Of a stretch of DNA of 64,000 bases, positions 9,247 through 18,808 are shown piece by piece. The stretch is taken from contig NZ_CP009429.1 of the NCBI RefSeq assembly GCF_001314325.1, positions 4,650,501 to 4,714,500 on the forward strand. The letters are read 5' to 3'. The translations under genes and the position numbers were made by a program. This stretch comes from Sphingopyxis macrogoltabida (GTDB lineage Bacteria > Pseudomonadota > Alphaproteobacteria > Sphingomonadales > Sphingomonadaceae). The notes under the pieces were generated by a model. It was given only the letters and a program-made list of their open reading frames with translations. It searched no databases and had not been told where the DNA came from. Every line of letters starts with the position of its first letter. The first letter of the stretch is position 1.

Positions 9247-11223
9247 TCAATCGGACGGATTATCCTTGCCATCGGGCGGATTATATTTTTGCAGGAAGTT
9301 TTCCATTGCCGTCAGCAGCGTCATCCGGTCGGCCTCGCGACTGAAATAATGGTCGGCAAGCGGCACCGAGACGAACTCGACCGCTTTTCCCGCCTTCGTC
9401 ATCGCGGCGTGCATCTTCACCGACTGGACATGATCGACGGTCACGTCCTTCCTGCCGTGGATCAACAGCAGCGGCGCCTTGATCCGGACGATCGCGTTGA
9501 TCGGCGACACGGCGGCAAAATCGGGCGTCATCTTCTCCCACTGGCCGCGATAGAGGCGGCCGCGCGTGCTGCGGGCGAAATCGTTGACCTCGCGCCGCAG
9601 GTTGGCGACGCCGGCGATCGAAATGGCGCAGCGATAGAGATCGGGATCCTTGGCGATGCCCCACATCGCCGCGTAACCGCCATAGGATCCGCCGACGATG
9701 CAGACGCGTTTCGGATCCGCGATCCCTTCCTTCACGGCCCACTCGACACCGTCGCTGACATCGTCCTGCATCGCAAAGCCGAGCTGCCCCTGCCCGGCGC
9801 GTTCGAAAGCCGCCCCGTAACCGGTCGAGCCGCGGAAATTCGGCTGGAGAACGCCATAGCCGCGCTCGGCCAGGAACTGCGCCCAATAATCATAATCCAG
9901 CGCGTCGTGCGCCCAAGGCCCGCCGTGCGGCATGACGATGAAAGGCAGCGCCTTTGCGGTGCGATGGCGGGGCAAGGTGAGCACGCCTTCGATCGCAAGG
10001 CCGTCGCGGGCCTTGTATTGCACCATTTTTGCCCGTGACAGCCGCTTGCTACCGATCGCCTCGTTCATCTCCGCCAGTTTGGCAAGATGGCCCGAGGCGG
10101 TGTCATAATAGAATAAAAGGCCCGGATTTTCGGGCGTACTGACCCTCACGAGCATCTTCGCGAGGTCCTGGCTGTAACTTTCGATCCGGACGACAGCCAT
10201 CGGCGCGCGTCCATCGAGCTCCTGCTGGTGCGCCGCCATGACGGGATCGAGCCAGTGTACCGGCCGCGCCGGGTCGTTCGTATAGACGCCAAGCAGCTTC
10301 GACCCGTCAACGGACAGCGCGAGGCGCTCGATACTGGCGCCTTTGGCGGCATAGACGGTGCGAACATGCCGTCCGGTGACAAGGTCGACTTCGGTTACGA
10401 CTGATCGCCCGTCTTCACCGTCGGTGACGGCGAACCCGTTGTCGCCGCCCGGAACGAACAGGAACGGGACGACCAGTTCCTCCTCGTCACGCAATCGCGC
10501 GCGGTCGACCCACTGGAAGCCGTCGCCCGCGACAGGCCGATAGAGCAGCGCCGCCTTCGTCGTTTCGTCGCGGTAATGGATACCGTAACGGACGTGGCCG
10601 AGATGATCGGCGCCCCAATCGGACACGCCCTCGCGCGCCTTTGTTTCGAGCCGCTTGCGCCCGGTCGTCACGTCGACGCGATAGACCGCGGGCCAGAATT
10701 CCAGCGAGCTGTATATGGAGTCTTGCCCCGCGACGAGGATTTCGGTGCTGCCGTCGGTCGGGATCCAGAGCAGGTCCGCCGCATTTTGCCCGTTCAACTC
10801 CCACAATAGCTTGGTCGCACGGCCCGTCGTGCGGCTGATCGCGACGAGGCGCGAGATATACCATCGATCGCCCGTCACCATCTGCATCGCGGTGACGCCC
10901 GCGATGACATTGTCGTTGCCGACCCAGCGCAGCCAGCGGACCTCGGTCTCCTCGGGGAGCTTGACCATCACCGCGGTGCGGAAATCGCTACCGATCTCAT
11001 GCATGACGATGCGCTGTTCGCCACCGACCGCGAAGAGCCCGGCCAAATGCTTGCCGTCGGGCGACAATTGGGCGCCTTCGACGAACGGCAGCCCGGCGAA
11101 AGCCTGTGTCGGCAGCGGCGCGGTGGCGGCCGGTGCAGGGGCAGGTGGTCCGGGTTCCGCCGCCACTGTCGACATCATGCTCGCCAATAGGCCCGTCAGA
11201 ACCAGCAACCGCCACATCGTCAT
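9247..11223 (-). CDS. Exported S9 family (prolyl oligopeptidase-type) peptidase
   Basis: A 658-residue serine peptidase with an N-terminal signal sequence ([20 protein letters not shown]), so periplasmic. The first roughly 400 residues form a WD/propeller-like region ([30 protein letters not shown]). The C-terminal catalytic domain has GGSYGGY (nucleophile Ser513), HGRKD followed by V (Asp593) and ADHYF (His625), the order expected for S9 acylaminoacyl/dipeptidyl peptidases, plus the MPHGGPWA oxyanion strand. The start is ATG 11223 with GGAGG just upstream. It likely degrades oligopeptides. A divergent nucleoside transporter gene starts 141 bases away. Confidence 0.93.
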   Translation of the reverse strand: MTMWRLLVLTGLLASMMSTVAAEPGPPAPAPAATAPLPTQAFAGLPFVEGAQLSPDGKHLAGLFAVGGEQRIVMHEIGSDFRTAVMVKLPEETEVRWLRWVGNDNVIAGVTAMQMVTGDRWYISRLVAISRTTGRATKLLWELNGQNAADLLWIPTDGSTEILVAGQDSIYSSLEFWPAVYRVDVTTGRKRLETKAREGVSDWGADHLGHVRYGIHYRDETTKAALLYRPVAGDGFQWVDRARLRDEEELVVPFLFVPGGDNGFAVTDGEDGRSVVTEVDLVTGRHVRTVYAAKGASIERLALSVDGSKLLGVYTNDPARPVHWLDPVMAAHQQELDGRAPMAVVRIESYSQDLAKMLVRVSTPENPGLLFYYDTASGHLAKLAEMNEAIGSKRLSRAKMVQYKARDGLAIEGVLTLPRHRTAKALPFIVMPHGGPWAHDALDYDYWAQFLAERGYGVLQPNFRGSTGYGAAFERAGQGQLGFAMQDDVSDGVEWAVKEGIADPKRVCIVGGSYGGYAAMWGIAKDPDLYRCAISIAGVANLRREVNDFARSTRGRLYRGQWEKMTPDFAAVSPINAIVRIKAPLLLIHGRKDVTVDHVQSVKMHAAMTKAGKAVEFVSVPLADHYFSREADRMTLLTAMENFLQKYNPPDGKDNPSD

Positions 11224-11364
11224 CCCCCTCCAACAGCCTGTAACTACAAACCAATTCACCGCCCGCCAAGCCTGATCGCGCAACGCGCCCCGCCGCGATT
11301 TCCTTGCCCCGCCGCCAAAGCCCGTTAGACAGGCGGCATCATCTTGGCGGGGACGCAGCGGATT

Positions 11365-12606
11365 ATGGAACGGTTTATCGGATTGCTCGGCATCGTCGCA
11401 CTGCTGGCGATCGCGCTGCTGTTTTCGTCGAATCGCCGCTGGATCCGCCTGCGCGTCGTCGTGCCCGCCTTTCTGCTGCAGGCCGGTTTCGCGCTGCTGG
11501 TGATCGGAACGCCGTGGGGCCGCGCGATCATCCAGGCGATGTCGAGCGGCGTGTCGAACCTGCTCGGCTATGCCAAGGCGGGGACCGATTTCATCTTCGG
11601 GCCGCTCGCGTCGCCCGAAATCGGCGCCAACAGCTTTGCGATCGCGGCGCTGCCCGTCATCATCTTCTTCGCCTCGCTGATCTCGATCCTCTATTATCTC
11701 GGCATCATGCAGCTGGTGATCAAATGGGTCGGCGGCGCGATCCAGAAGATCACCGGCATCACCAAGGTCGAAAGCCTCGGCGCCGCGGCGAATATTTTCG
11801 TCGGCCAGAGCGAAAGCCCGCTCGTCATCCGTCCCTATCTGGCGGGGCTGACGCCGTCGCAACTGTTCACCGTGATGACCGTCGGCATGGCGGGGGTCGC
11901 GGGGACGATCCTCGGCGCTTACGCCAGCATGATCGGCGAGCAATTGCTGCCCTATCTGCTCGCAGCAAGCTTCATGTCGGCACCGGGCGGCATCTTGATG
12001 GCAAAGATCATGATGCCCGACGATCCGAAAGATATCGGCATCGAACCGGTGATCATGCCCGAGGCGAGCCACGACGAGGAGCGCCCGGCGAACATCATCA
12101 TGGCGGCGGCGCAGGGCGCACAGACCGGGGTCAAGCTAGCGGTCGCGGTCGGCGCAATGGTGCTCGCCTTCGTCGCGCTGGTCGCCCTCGCCAACGGGCT
12201 GCTCGCGGGCATCGGCGGCTGGTTCGGCTATCCCGACCTGTCGTTCCAGGCGGTGATCGGCGCGATCTTTCGCCCCGTCATGTGGCTGATGGGGGTCCCA
12301 TGGGATGAAAGCGCCGCGGCGGGCGGGTTGTTCGGGACCAAGGTCGTGCTCAACGAATTCGTCGCCTTCATCGATCTCGGCAAGGTGCAGGGCGATTTGT
12401 CGGCGATCTCGGTCGCGATCGCGACCTTTGCGCTGTGCGGCTTTGCCAATTTCTCGAGCATCGCGATCCAGATGGCGGTCACCGGCGGACTCGCGCCGAA
12501 CCAGCGCCCGATGATCGCGCGGCTGGGACTGAAGGCGCTGCTCGCGGGCAGCCTGTCGAACCTGATGTCCGCGGCGCTGGCAGGACTGATGCTCGGGCTG
12601 ATGTAG
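11365..12606 (+). CDS. Concentrative nucleoside transporter (CNT family)
   Basis: A 413-residue inner-membrane protein of the NupC/CNT family, which imports nucleosides with H+ or Na+. The diagnostic motif GQSESPLVIRPYL (about residues 151-163) is followed by the nucleoside-recognition gate and the C-terminal GTKVVLNEFVAFIDLG and CGFANFSSIAIQ motifs. I chose ATG 11365; an in-frame TTG at 11344 would add seven residues with no membrane content. The product is as long as bacterial CNTs normally are. It stands alone, divergent from the S9 peptidase gene. Confidence 0.93.
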   Translation: MERFIGLLGIVALLAIALLFSSNRRWIRLRVVVPAFLLQAGFALLVIGTPWGRAIIQAMSSGVSNLLGYAKAGTDFIFGPLASPEIGANSFAIAALPVIIFFASLISILYYLGIMQLVIKWVGGAIQKITGITKVESLGAAANIFVGQSESPLVIRPYLAGLTPSQLFTVMTVGMAGVAGTILGAYASMIGEQLLPYLLAASFMSAPGGILMAKIMMPDDPKDIGIEPVIMPEASHDEERPANIIMAAAQGAQTGVKLAVAVGAMVLAFVALVALANGLLAGIGGWFGYPDLSFQAVIGAIFRPVMWLMGVPWDESAAAGGLFGTKVVLNEFVAFIDLGKVQGDLSAISVAIATFALCGFANFSSIAIQMAVTGGLAPNQRPMIARLGLKALLAGSLSNLMSAALAGLMLGLM

Positions 12607-12686
12607 CCGGATTGCAAATCGGGCCGGTGTGACGTAGCCTTGCCCGGGACCAGCAGTGACCTTTGGCAGGGAAAGGTTTTGCGGTG

Positions 12687-13301
12687 ATGCGACTTTCATT
12701 CCCATGGAAAGCGGCGGCAGGAATTGCCCTGATCGCCGGGAGCGGCATGCTGACCACCAGCACGGCGCAGACCCCCGACGAACGGCGGTACCGGCCGCCC
12801 GAAGCCACCATCTATCGCGATGCCGCCTACCGCGGCCCCGCGGTGTTCATCGGCGAGGCGAAGTCCAACCTCGGCCTCGCGTGGCCGGTCAATTCGATCC
12901 GCGTCGCCAGCGGCCGCTGGGAATTATGCGAAAAAACGCGCTATCGCGGTACCTGCCGGACGGTCGAGCGCGACACGCCGATGCTCGGCAACGTCCTGCG
13001 CGGGCTGACCATCCAGTCGATCCGCCCGGTCGGGTCGGGGGGTGGCGGCTGGAACCCGAACCCGCCCGCGAACGATCAGGTCGTGCGCGGCAATTTCGCC
13101 GAATTCCATACCCAGCCCGGCACCGGCGGTTACCGCGTCCTCGCCTGCGCCAACGGGTCGTCGACCGCCAATTGCGCCGCGCGCACCGCCGACACCTGGT
13201 GCCGCTCGGTGGGCTGGAACGGCTCGGCGCGCGAGCATATGGAGACGGTCGCCAACCGCGTTTATCTGGCCGACGTGCTGTGCGTCCGCTCGGGCTATTG
13301 A
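12687..13301 (+). CDS. Secreted beta/gamma-crystallin-like protein
   Basis: A 204-residue exported protein; residues about 1-28 are a signal sequence (AAAGIALIAGSGMLTTSTAQ). Residues about 40-110 resemble one beta/gamma-crystallin domain with two Greek-key motifs: ATIYRDAAYRGPAVFIGE, then SIRVASGRWELCEKTRYRGTC. The second half (FAEFHTQPGTGGYRVLACANG...WCRSVGWNGS) is cysteine-containing and unassigned. Crystallin domains often bind Ca2+; the usual N/D-x-x-S calcium motif is not obvious, so binding is uncertain. ATG 12687 is the start; GTG 12684 is adjacent. The gap to mliC is two bases, so the two form an operon. Confidence 0.75.
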   Translation: MRLSFPWKAAAGIALIAGSGMLTTSTAQTPDERRYRPPEATIYRDAAYRGPAVFIGEAKSNLGLAWPVNSIRVASGRWELCEKTRYRGTCRTVERDTPMLGNVLRGLTIQSIRPVGSGGGGWNPNPPANDQVVRGNFAEFHTQPGTGGYRVLACANGSSTANCAARTADTWCRSVGWNGSAREHMETVANRVYLADVLCVRSGY

Positions 13302-13303
13302 CG

Positions 13304-13621
13304 ATGCGCCGCTCCGCCCCCCTCGCCCTCGCCGCCGCCACGCTCATGCTGGCGGCCTGCGCCTCCACCCCGGCCCGTACCGGAACATCCTATGATTGCG
13401 ACCGCGGAACGCGGCTGGTGGTCAACTATCTGCCCAATGCCGCGATCGTCCGCGTCAACGGACGTCAGACGATGACCCTGCGGTCGACGCCGGCAAATAT
13501 GGGCCAGATCTACGAGAACAAGAGCGGCGCCCGGCTGCACCGCACCGGCAACAGCGTGACATGGAATACCGCGCTGCGCTCGGCGCCCGAAAGCTGCCGC
13601 GTCGCGATGCGTCCGCTCTGA
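13304..13621 (+). CDS. mliC: MliC-family lysozyme inhibitor lipoprotein
   Basis: A 105-residue lipoprotein. The signal ends in the lipobox LAAC (about residues 16-19), followed by the MliC-type beta-barrel: YDCDRGTRLVVNYLPNAA, then VNGRQTMTLRSTPANMGQIY and a conserved C near the C-terminus (ESCRVAM). Family members are membrane-bound inhibitors of C-type lysozyme. It starts two bases after the crystallin-like gene and is followed by a strong hairpin terminator, so the two form a small envelope-protein operon. Confidence 0.82.
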   Translation: MRRSAPLALAAATLMLAACASTPARTGTSYDCDRGTRLVVNYLPNAAIVRVNGRQTMTLRSTPANMGQIYENKSGARLHRTGNSVTWNTALRSAPESCRVAMRPL

Positions 13622-13631
13622 AAAAGGGGGA

Positions 13632-13663
13632 TGGGCCGCCGGTAAAGGCCGGCGGCCCTTTCA
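13632..13663. terminator. Bidirectional hairpin terminator between mliC and epoxide hydrolase genes
   Basis: A perfect 10-bp inverted repeat (GGGCCGCCGG at 13633-13642 and CCGGCGGCCC at 13649-13658) with a six-base loop. TTT follows on the plus strand, and a C5T5 tract follows on the minus strand. It sits between two convergent stops and can serve both. Confidence 0.8.
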
Positions 13664-14803
13664 AAGATCCATCTGTGCAAAGGCTGCGCGGACTTCGGCC
13701 ACGAACAGGTCGGGCTGTTCCCACGCGGCGAAATGGCCGCCGCGAGCCGCTTCGTTCCAATAGACGATGTTGCGGTATCGCCGTTCGGCCCAGCGCCGCG
13801 ACAGGCGCATGATCTCGTTCGGGAACAGGCTGCAACCGGTCGGCACGTCGATCTCGCCCGCCGCGAACCGGCGGAAGCTGTGCCAATAGAGCCGCGCCGA
13901 CGAGGCGGCGCTGGCGGTCAGCCAATAGAGGCTGATCGTGTCGAGCATCGCATCCTTCGACACCGCCTGTTCGGGATGGCCGCCGATCGACTGGCCGCCG
14001 GGCTGATGCCCGCAATCGGTCCAGCCGTGGAATTTCTCGGCGATCCACGCCATCTGCCCGGCCGGGGAATCGGTGAGCGCATAGCCGATCGTCTGCGGCC
14101 GCGTCGCCTGCTGCGTCGAATAGCCATTGTCCTTGGACTGATACCAGCCGAAGCGCGCGAGATAGAGCTTCTCTTCGTCGCTGAGGTCGTTCATCAGATC
14201 GGGCGGCGGCGCGCCGGTGACCATGTTGACGTGGATGCCCGCGCAGTGACCCGCGTGGTGCATGCCGATCGCCGAGGTCACCGCGCTGCCCCAGTCGCCG
14301 CCCTGCGCGAAATAGCGGTCATAGCCGAGCGCCCGCATCAGCGCGTCCCACGCGGCGGCGATATGCTCGACATCCCAGCCCGGCCGCACCGGCTTGCCCG
14401 AGAAGCCGAAGCCGGGAAGCGACGGGATGACGAGATGATAGTCGGCCGACAGCGGTTCGATGACATCGAGAAATTCGAGGACCGACCCCGGCCAGCCATG
14501 CGTCAGCACCAGCGGCCGCGCGGCGGGGTTGTCCGAGCGGATATGGAGGAAATGGATATCGAGCCCGTCGACCGCGGCCAGAAAGTTGGGCCAGGTGTTG
14601 AGCCGAGCCTCGATCCGCCGCCAGTCATATTCGTCGCGCCAGTAGGTGGCGAGTTCGCGGGCATAGGCGAGCGGGATGCCCTGATCCCAGTCGTCGACCG
14701 TTTCCTTCTCGGGCCAGCGGGTGCGCGCCAGCCGGTCGCGAAGATCGTCGAGCGCGTCCTGCGGCACCTCGACGCGGAACGGGCGGATATGTTCGACGTT
14801 CAT
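13661..14803 (-). CDS. Microsomal-type epoxide hydrolase (EHN domain + alpha/beta hydrolase)
   Basis: A 380-residue protein. An N-terminal epoxide-hydrolase (EHN) domain (about residues 5-110: RPFRVEVPQDALDDLRDRLARTRWP, WRRIEARLNTWPNF) precedes an alpha/beta hydrolase core with LTHGWPGSVLEF (HGWP oxyanion motif, about 100-111) and the nucleophile elbow QGGDWGS (Asp nucleophile). Near the end ARGGHFAAWEQP gives the catalytic His. These features match enzymes opening epoxides to diols. ATG 14803 was chosen over GTG 14806 because of the better position after the AAGG-type ribosome site. It follows the small secreted protein gene by 22 bases. Confidence 0.93.
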   Translation of the reverse strand: MNVEHIRPFRVEVPQDALDDLRDRLARTRWPEKETVDDWDQGIPLAYARELATYWRDEYDWRRIEARLNTWPNFLAAVDGLDIHFLHIRSDNPAARPLVLTHGWPGSVLEFLDVIEPLSADYHLVIPSLPGFGFSGKPVRPGWDVEHIAAAWDALMRALGYDRYFAQGGDWGSAVTSAIGMHHAGHCAGIHVNMVTGAPPPDLMNDLSDEEKLYLARFGWYQSKDNGYSTQQATRPQTIGYALTDSPAGQMAWIAEKFHGWTDCGHQPGGQSIGGHPEQAVSKDAMLDTISLYWLTASAASSARLYWHSFRRFAAGEIDVPTGCSLFPNEIMRLSRRWAERRYRNIVYWNEAARGGHFAAWEQPDLFVAEVRAAFAQMDL

Positions 14804-14825
14804 CACCTTCCCCCTTTTGCGGTGT

Positions 14826-15314
14826 TCAGGGCCGCGCCGGCGCCTTGCAGCCGCGCTGCAGGCCGATGCCTTTCAGGAAGCCGCGGCGCACCGTCCCGGC
14901 ATAGACCGCAAAGGCATAGCGGCGGCGTTCGGCATTGGCGCCGGTGACCTCGCCGATCAGCCCGCCGAACGGGATGATCGATCCCGCCACATTGCCCGCG
15001 ACGCGGCCGGCGGTTTCCTCGCGCTTCTTGCCGAGGCTCTTGTCGACCTGCTCGTTGACGTCGGGGCCGAGCACTTCGTTGAGTTCGGTCACTTCGCGGA
15101 TGATCGCGGCGCATTTGCCGAGCCCGGCGAGCGAATAGGGATCGTCCTGGATCGCCAGCAGCTTTTCGGGGACTTCCTTGCCGTCGAAGGGTTCGGTCAC
15201 CGAATCGGCGGTTTTCTTGACCGTCGATTCCTCGGGTGACCCCTGTTGCGCATAAAGCGGCGCGGCGGATGTTACGACAAGCAACGAAAGCGTGAAGGCA
15301 ATTTTGCGGTGCAT
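14826..15314 (-). CDS. Secreted protein of unknown function
   Basis: A 162-residue protein with a typical signal peptide, cleavage likely after PLYA in APLYAQQGS (about residue 22). The mature part is mostly helical, with one cysteine in GKCAAII and one near the C-terminus (RGCKAP). A glycine-rich hydrophobic stretch (GRVAGNVAGSIIPFGGLIGEV) could contact a membrane. I recognise no family. It lies 22 bases upstream of the epoxide hydrolase gene on the same strand, so the two are probably co-transcribed. Confidence 0.75.
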   Translation of the reverse strand: MHRKIAFTLSLLVVTSAAPLYAQQGSPEESTVKKTADSVTEPFDGKEVPEKLLAIQDDPYSLAGLGKCAAIIREVTELNEVLGPDVNEQVDKSLGKKREETAGRVAGNVAGSIIPFGGLIGEVTGANAERRRYAFAVYAGTVRRGFLKGIGLQRGCKAPARP

Positions 15315-15468
15315 GATCGGCTCCCCTTGCGGCGCCGGAGGACGCCTTGTCTTGCAAACGCCCGCCGGCCGTTTCGGCTCCGTTCAATCGCCGACCGCCG
15401 CCACTCTGTGCAATGACACAGTGATCGTCCAGCCATAAATGCCGGGCGGCGCGCGCGCCCGCTTTCCG

Positions 15469-16335
15469 TCACCGCGTCGGCACGGGCTCCGGCCCCGTCC
15501 AGTCGTAGAAGCCGCGCCCGGCCTTTTTGCCGACCCAGCCCGCCTCGACATATTTGACGAGCAGCGGCGCGGGACGGAATTTCGGGTCGCCGGTGCCGCT
15601 GTACAGCACGCGGATGATCTCGAGGCAGGTGTCGAGGCCGATGAAGTCGGCGAGCGTGATCGGCCCCATCGGATGGTTGAGGCCGAGGCGGCAGCCGGTG
15701 TCGATGTCCTGCATCGACGCAACGCCTTCGCCCAAGGCAAAGACCGCCTCGTTGATCAGCGGCATCAGCACGCGGTTGACGATGAAGCCCGGCGCGTCGT
15801 TGGCATGGACGATTTCCTTGCCGAGCCCACGCCCGAACGCCTCGACCGCCACCAGCGTCGCATCGCTGGTGGCGAGGCCGCGGATCAGTTCGATCAGGCC
15901 CATCACCGGGACCGGATTGAAGAAATGAACGCCGATGAAGCGCGCGGGGTCGTGCGCCGCCTGCGCGAGGCGGGTGATCGGAATCGAGCTGGTGTTGGTC
16001 GCGAGGATCGCGGTGGCCGACAGATGCGGACCGACGCTGGCGAAGATCGCGCGCTTGATTTCCTCGCGCTCGGTCGCTGCCTCGATCACGAGGTCGGCGG
16101 GGGCGAAGGCGCTGTGATCGGCGACCGGCGTGATGCGGCCAAGCAGGGCGTCGGCATCGGCCTGCGTCATCTTTTCCTTGGCGACGAGGCGGCCGAGCGC
16201 CTTGGCGATGCCGGCCTTGCCGGCTTCGGCGCGCGACATGTCGATGTCGGACAGCAGCACATCGTGCCCGGCGCCTGCCGAAACCTGCGCGATGCCCGCG
16301 CCCATTTGCCCTGCCCCGATGACGCCGACGATCAT
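15469..16335 (-). CDS. hbdA: 3-hydroxybutyryl-CoA dehydrogenase
   Basis: Oxidises (S)-3-hydroxybutyryl-CoA or reduces acetoacetyl-CoA with NAD(P). The 288-residue single-function enzyme has the N-terminal GAGQMGAGIAQ nucleotide-binding turn (residues 7-17), the ATNTSSIPIT segment, the HFFNPVPVMGLIELI motif carrying the catalytic His (about 137), and the C-terminal dimerisation domain (LNHPMGPITLADFIGLD). It lies 79 bases downstream of egtD on the same strand; whether it belongs to that operon is open. The symbol is by family similarity. Confidence 0.93.
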   Translation of the reverse strand: MIVGVIGAGQMGAGIAQVSAGAGHDVLLSDIDMSRAEAGKAGIAKALGRLVAKEKMTQADADALLGRITPVADHSAFAPADLVIEAATEREEIKRAIFASVGPHLSATAILATNTSSIPITRLAQAAHDPARFIGVHFFNPVPVMGLIELIRGLATSDATLVAVEAFGRGLGKEIVHANDAPGFIVNRVLMPLINEAVFALGEGVASMQDIDTGCRLGLNHPMGPITLADFIGLDTCLEIIRVLYSGTGDPKFRPAPLLVKYVEAGWVGKKAGRGFYDWTGPEPVPTR

Positions 16336-16414
16336 ATGCTGCCCTTTCGCTATATCCTGCCCGTGCCCCTACGGCTTCGGCCAGAAGCGTCAAGTGTCAG
16401 CGTCGAGGGGACCG

Positions 16415-17401
16415 TCAGGGGGCCGAGCGGAACTCGGTCGCGGCCGCAAGGATCAGCGCGAAGGCAGGATCGGCGTCGTCCCATGTCGCCAGCGGGGTCC
16501 AGCCGCCGGCGCGAAGCAGCAGGTTCGCGTCGCGCGGGCCATATTTATGGCTGTTCTCGCTGTGGATCGTCTCCCCCTTCGCCATATGATAGCGCTGGCC
16601 GTCGACGGTGAAATCCATGTCGCACGCGGCGACAAGATGCATTTCGATCCGCGCATGGACATCGTCCCAGATCGCGCGATGCGAGAAATTCTCGACCGGG
16701 ATGGTGCCGCCGAGTTCGCGGTTGATGCGTTCGAGCAGATTGAGGTTGAATGCCGCGGTCACCCCGGCCGGATCGTCATAGGCACGTTCCAACGTGCCGA
16801 TATCCTTGATCCGGTCGATCCCGATCAGCAGCAGCGATTCATCGCCGAGCGCCTCGCGCCAGTTGCGGAGCAGGTCGATCGCGGTGCGCGCAACCATGTT
16901 GCCGATCGTCGAGCCCGGAAAGAAGCCGAGCTTGGGCAGCGGACAAATCTCGCGCGGTAGCGCGACGCGCTGGGTGAAATCGGCCTCGACCGGATAGACC
17001 GGCAGCCCCGGAAAGCGCGCCGCGAGCGCGAGCGCGCTGTCGCGGAGGAAGTCGCCCGAGATATCGACCGGGACATAAGCGGCGGGTTCGATCGCGGCGA
17101 GCAGCAACGGCGTCTTGGTCGAGCTGCCCGACCCGAGCTCGACCACCGCGCGGCCGGGCCCGATCGCCGTCGCCATCGCGGCGGCATGGCGGCGCAGCAG
17201 GCCGGTTTCGCTGCGCGTCGGATAATATTCGGGAAGCGCGGTGATATCCTCGAACAGCGCCGAACCGGTCGCGTCGTAGAACCAGCGCGCCGGGATCGCC
17301 TTTTGCCGCTGCGCGAGGCCCGCGTGGACGTCGGAGCGAAAGGCGATATCGATCCCCGCATTATCGGCGGAAATCTGCCGAAGTTGACGCACAACGCCCA
17401 T
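16415..17401 (-). CDS. egtD: L-histidine N-alpha-methyltransferase (ergothioneine biosynthesis)
   Basis: SAM-dependent enzyme converting histidine to hercynine. The 328-residue product has the family segments KAIPARWFYDATGSALFEDI (about residues 34-53), TALPEYYPTRSE (about 54-65), the SAM-binding ELGSGSSTKT (88-97), and FPGSTIGNM. The C-terminal IHSENSHKYG is also typical. The start is ATG 17401, two bases after the egtB stop; an upstream in-frame extension runs into egtB. Pairing with egtB confirms the pathway. No egtA, egtC or egtE is visible nearby, so the sulfur steps would use other genes or a cysteine-based EgtB. Confidence 0.94.
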   Translation of the reverse strand: MGVVRQLRQISADNAGIDIAFRSDVHAGLAQRQKAIPARWFYDATGSALFEDITALPEYYPTRSETGLLRRHAAAMATAIGPGRAVVELGSGSSTKTPLLLAAIEPAAYVPVDISGDFLRDSALALAARFPGLPVYPVEADFTQRVALPREICPLPKLGFFPGSTIGNMVARTAIDLLRNWREALGDESLLLIGIDRIKDIGTLERAYDDPAGVTAAFNLNLLERINRELGGTIPVENFSHRAIWDDVHARIEMHLVAACDMDFTVDGQRYHMAKGETIHSENSHKYGPRDANLLLRAGGWTPLATWDDADPAFALILAAATEFRSAP

Positions 17402-17403
17402 AG

Positions 17404-18708
17404 CTAAATATCCTTGGCCAAGCGCACGCCGGTGAATTGCCAGCGCTGGTGGGGGTAGAAGAAATTGCGATAGCTGGCACGGCAATGGCCGCGCGGCGTC
17501 GCGCAGCTGCCGCCGCGCAGCACGAACTGCCCGCTCATGAACTTGCCATTATATTCGCCAACTGCGCCGGGCGCGGCGCGAAAGCCGGGATAGGGGCGAT
17601 AGGCGCTGCCGGTCCATTCCCACACGCTGCCGAACATCTGTTGCAGATCGGTGTCGCCGTCGCTCGTACCGCCTGCCGGCTGGACCGGCCCCGCGCGGTC
17701 GAGTTGCTGGCCCGACGCGGGATCGAGCACCGCCGCCGCGGCCTCCCATTCGATCTCGGTCGGCAGCCGCGCGCCCGCCCATGTCGCGAAGGCGTCGGCC
17801 TCGTAAAGGCTGATATGGGTTACCGGCGCGGCGGGATCGATGTCCTGCCACCCCGACAGGGTGAACTGGCGCCCGCCGTCCCAATAGGCGGGCGCGTCGA
17901 TATCTTCGCCCTGCACCCACCCCCAGCCGTCGCTGAGCCACAGCGACGGCGTGTGATAGCCGCCGTCGTCGATGAACTGCTGCCACTCGTCGTTGCTCAC
18001 CGGCCGGCTGGCGAGCGCATGCGGGTTAAGAAGTGCGGAAAACTGCGGAATTTCACAGTCGAACGCAAAATCTTCACCCGCATGGCCGATCTGCACGACG
18101 CCCTCGGCGCCCTTGATCCAGCGCATCGGGCCGGCATCGGCCGAAGCCGCGGAAATCTGCGCAACTTCATTCGCGATTGGGTCTTTTTCCCACACCGCAG
18201 GACCGAGCGGGTTCTGCGCGAAGAGGTGCTTCACATCGGTGAGCAGTAGTTCCTGATGCTGCTGTTCGTGGTGGATGCCGAGCGTGACGAGCCGCTGCGC
18301 GGCAAGTGGCAGGGCAGGGAGCGCGCTTTGCAGCGCTGCGTCGACATGCGCGCGCCAGATGCAGATTTCGTCGAGCGACGGACGGGTCAGCAGGCCGCGC
18401 TGCGGGCGGGCGTGGCGTGGACCTTCGGCCTCGTAATAGCTGTTGAAGAGATAGGGGTAGCGGCTGTCGAACAGGCGGTAGCCGGGAAGGTGATCGCGCA
18501 GCACAAAGGTTTCGAAGAACCACGTGGTGTGCGCGAGATGCCATTTGGCGGGCGACGCATCGGGCATCGACTGCGCGCTGGCGTCAGCATCCGAAAGCGT
18601 CCGCACCAGATCGAGCGACAGGCGCCGCGTCGTAGCGAAGCGGCTGGTCAGCGCCATCATCGCGTCGGTGCCGGTGGTCAGGGGCAAAGCGTCGTTCTGG
18701 CTGGCCAT
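17404..18708 (-). CDS. egtB: Ergothioneine biosynthesis sulfoxide synthase (EgtB-like)
   Basis: Non-haem iron enzyme joining hercynine to cysteine or gamma-glutamylcysteine. The 434-residue product has an N-terminal DinB_2 domain with the metal-binding set KWHLAHTTWFFE (His60) and HEQQHQE (His147, His151, an HX3HXE motif). A C-terminal formylglycine-generating-enzyme-like domain follows (about 200-430; QMFGSVWEWTGSAY, GGSCATPRGHCRASYRNF). There is no fused methyltransferase domain, which argues against OvoA. The start ATG 18708 is supported by conserved content beginning soon after. It couples to egtD (two-base gap). Confidence 0.92.
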   Translation of the reverse strand: MASQNDALPLTTGTDAMMALTSRFATTRRLSLDLVRTLSDADASAQSMPDASPAKWHLAHTTWFFETFVLRDHLPGYRLFDSRYPYLFNSYYEAEGPRHARPQRGLLTRPSLDEICIWRAHVDAALQSALPALPLAAQRLVTLGIHHEQQHQELLLTDVKHLFAQNPLGPAVWEKDPIANEVAQISAASADAGPMRWIKGAEGVVQIGHAGEDFAFDCEIPQFSALLNPHALASRPVSNDEWQQFIDDGGYHTPSLWLSDGWGWVQGEDIDAPAYWDGGRQFTLSGWQDIDPAAPVTHISLYEADAFATWAGARLPTEIEWEAAAAVLDPASGQQLDRAGPVQPAGGTSDGDTDLQQMFGSVWEWTGSAYRPYPGFRAAPGAVGEYNGKFMSGQFVLRGGSCATPRGHCRASYRNFFYPHQRWQFTGVRLAKDI

Positions 18709-18808
18709 ATCGAGACAATCCCCCGAAGCGCGATTCGGTTTCGCGAGGGGAGGAATATGATGGCGCCAGAACAGATTGTCTAGAACATTAAGGGAACATT
18801 CTCGACCT

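Noticed and set aside
17404..18708. EgtB-like gene as ovothiol synthase OvoA
   Set aside because: No fused C-terminal methyltransferase domain, and a separate egtD is adjacent.
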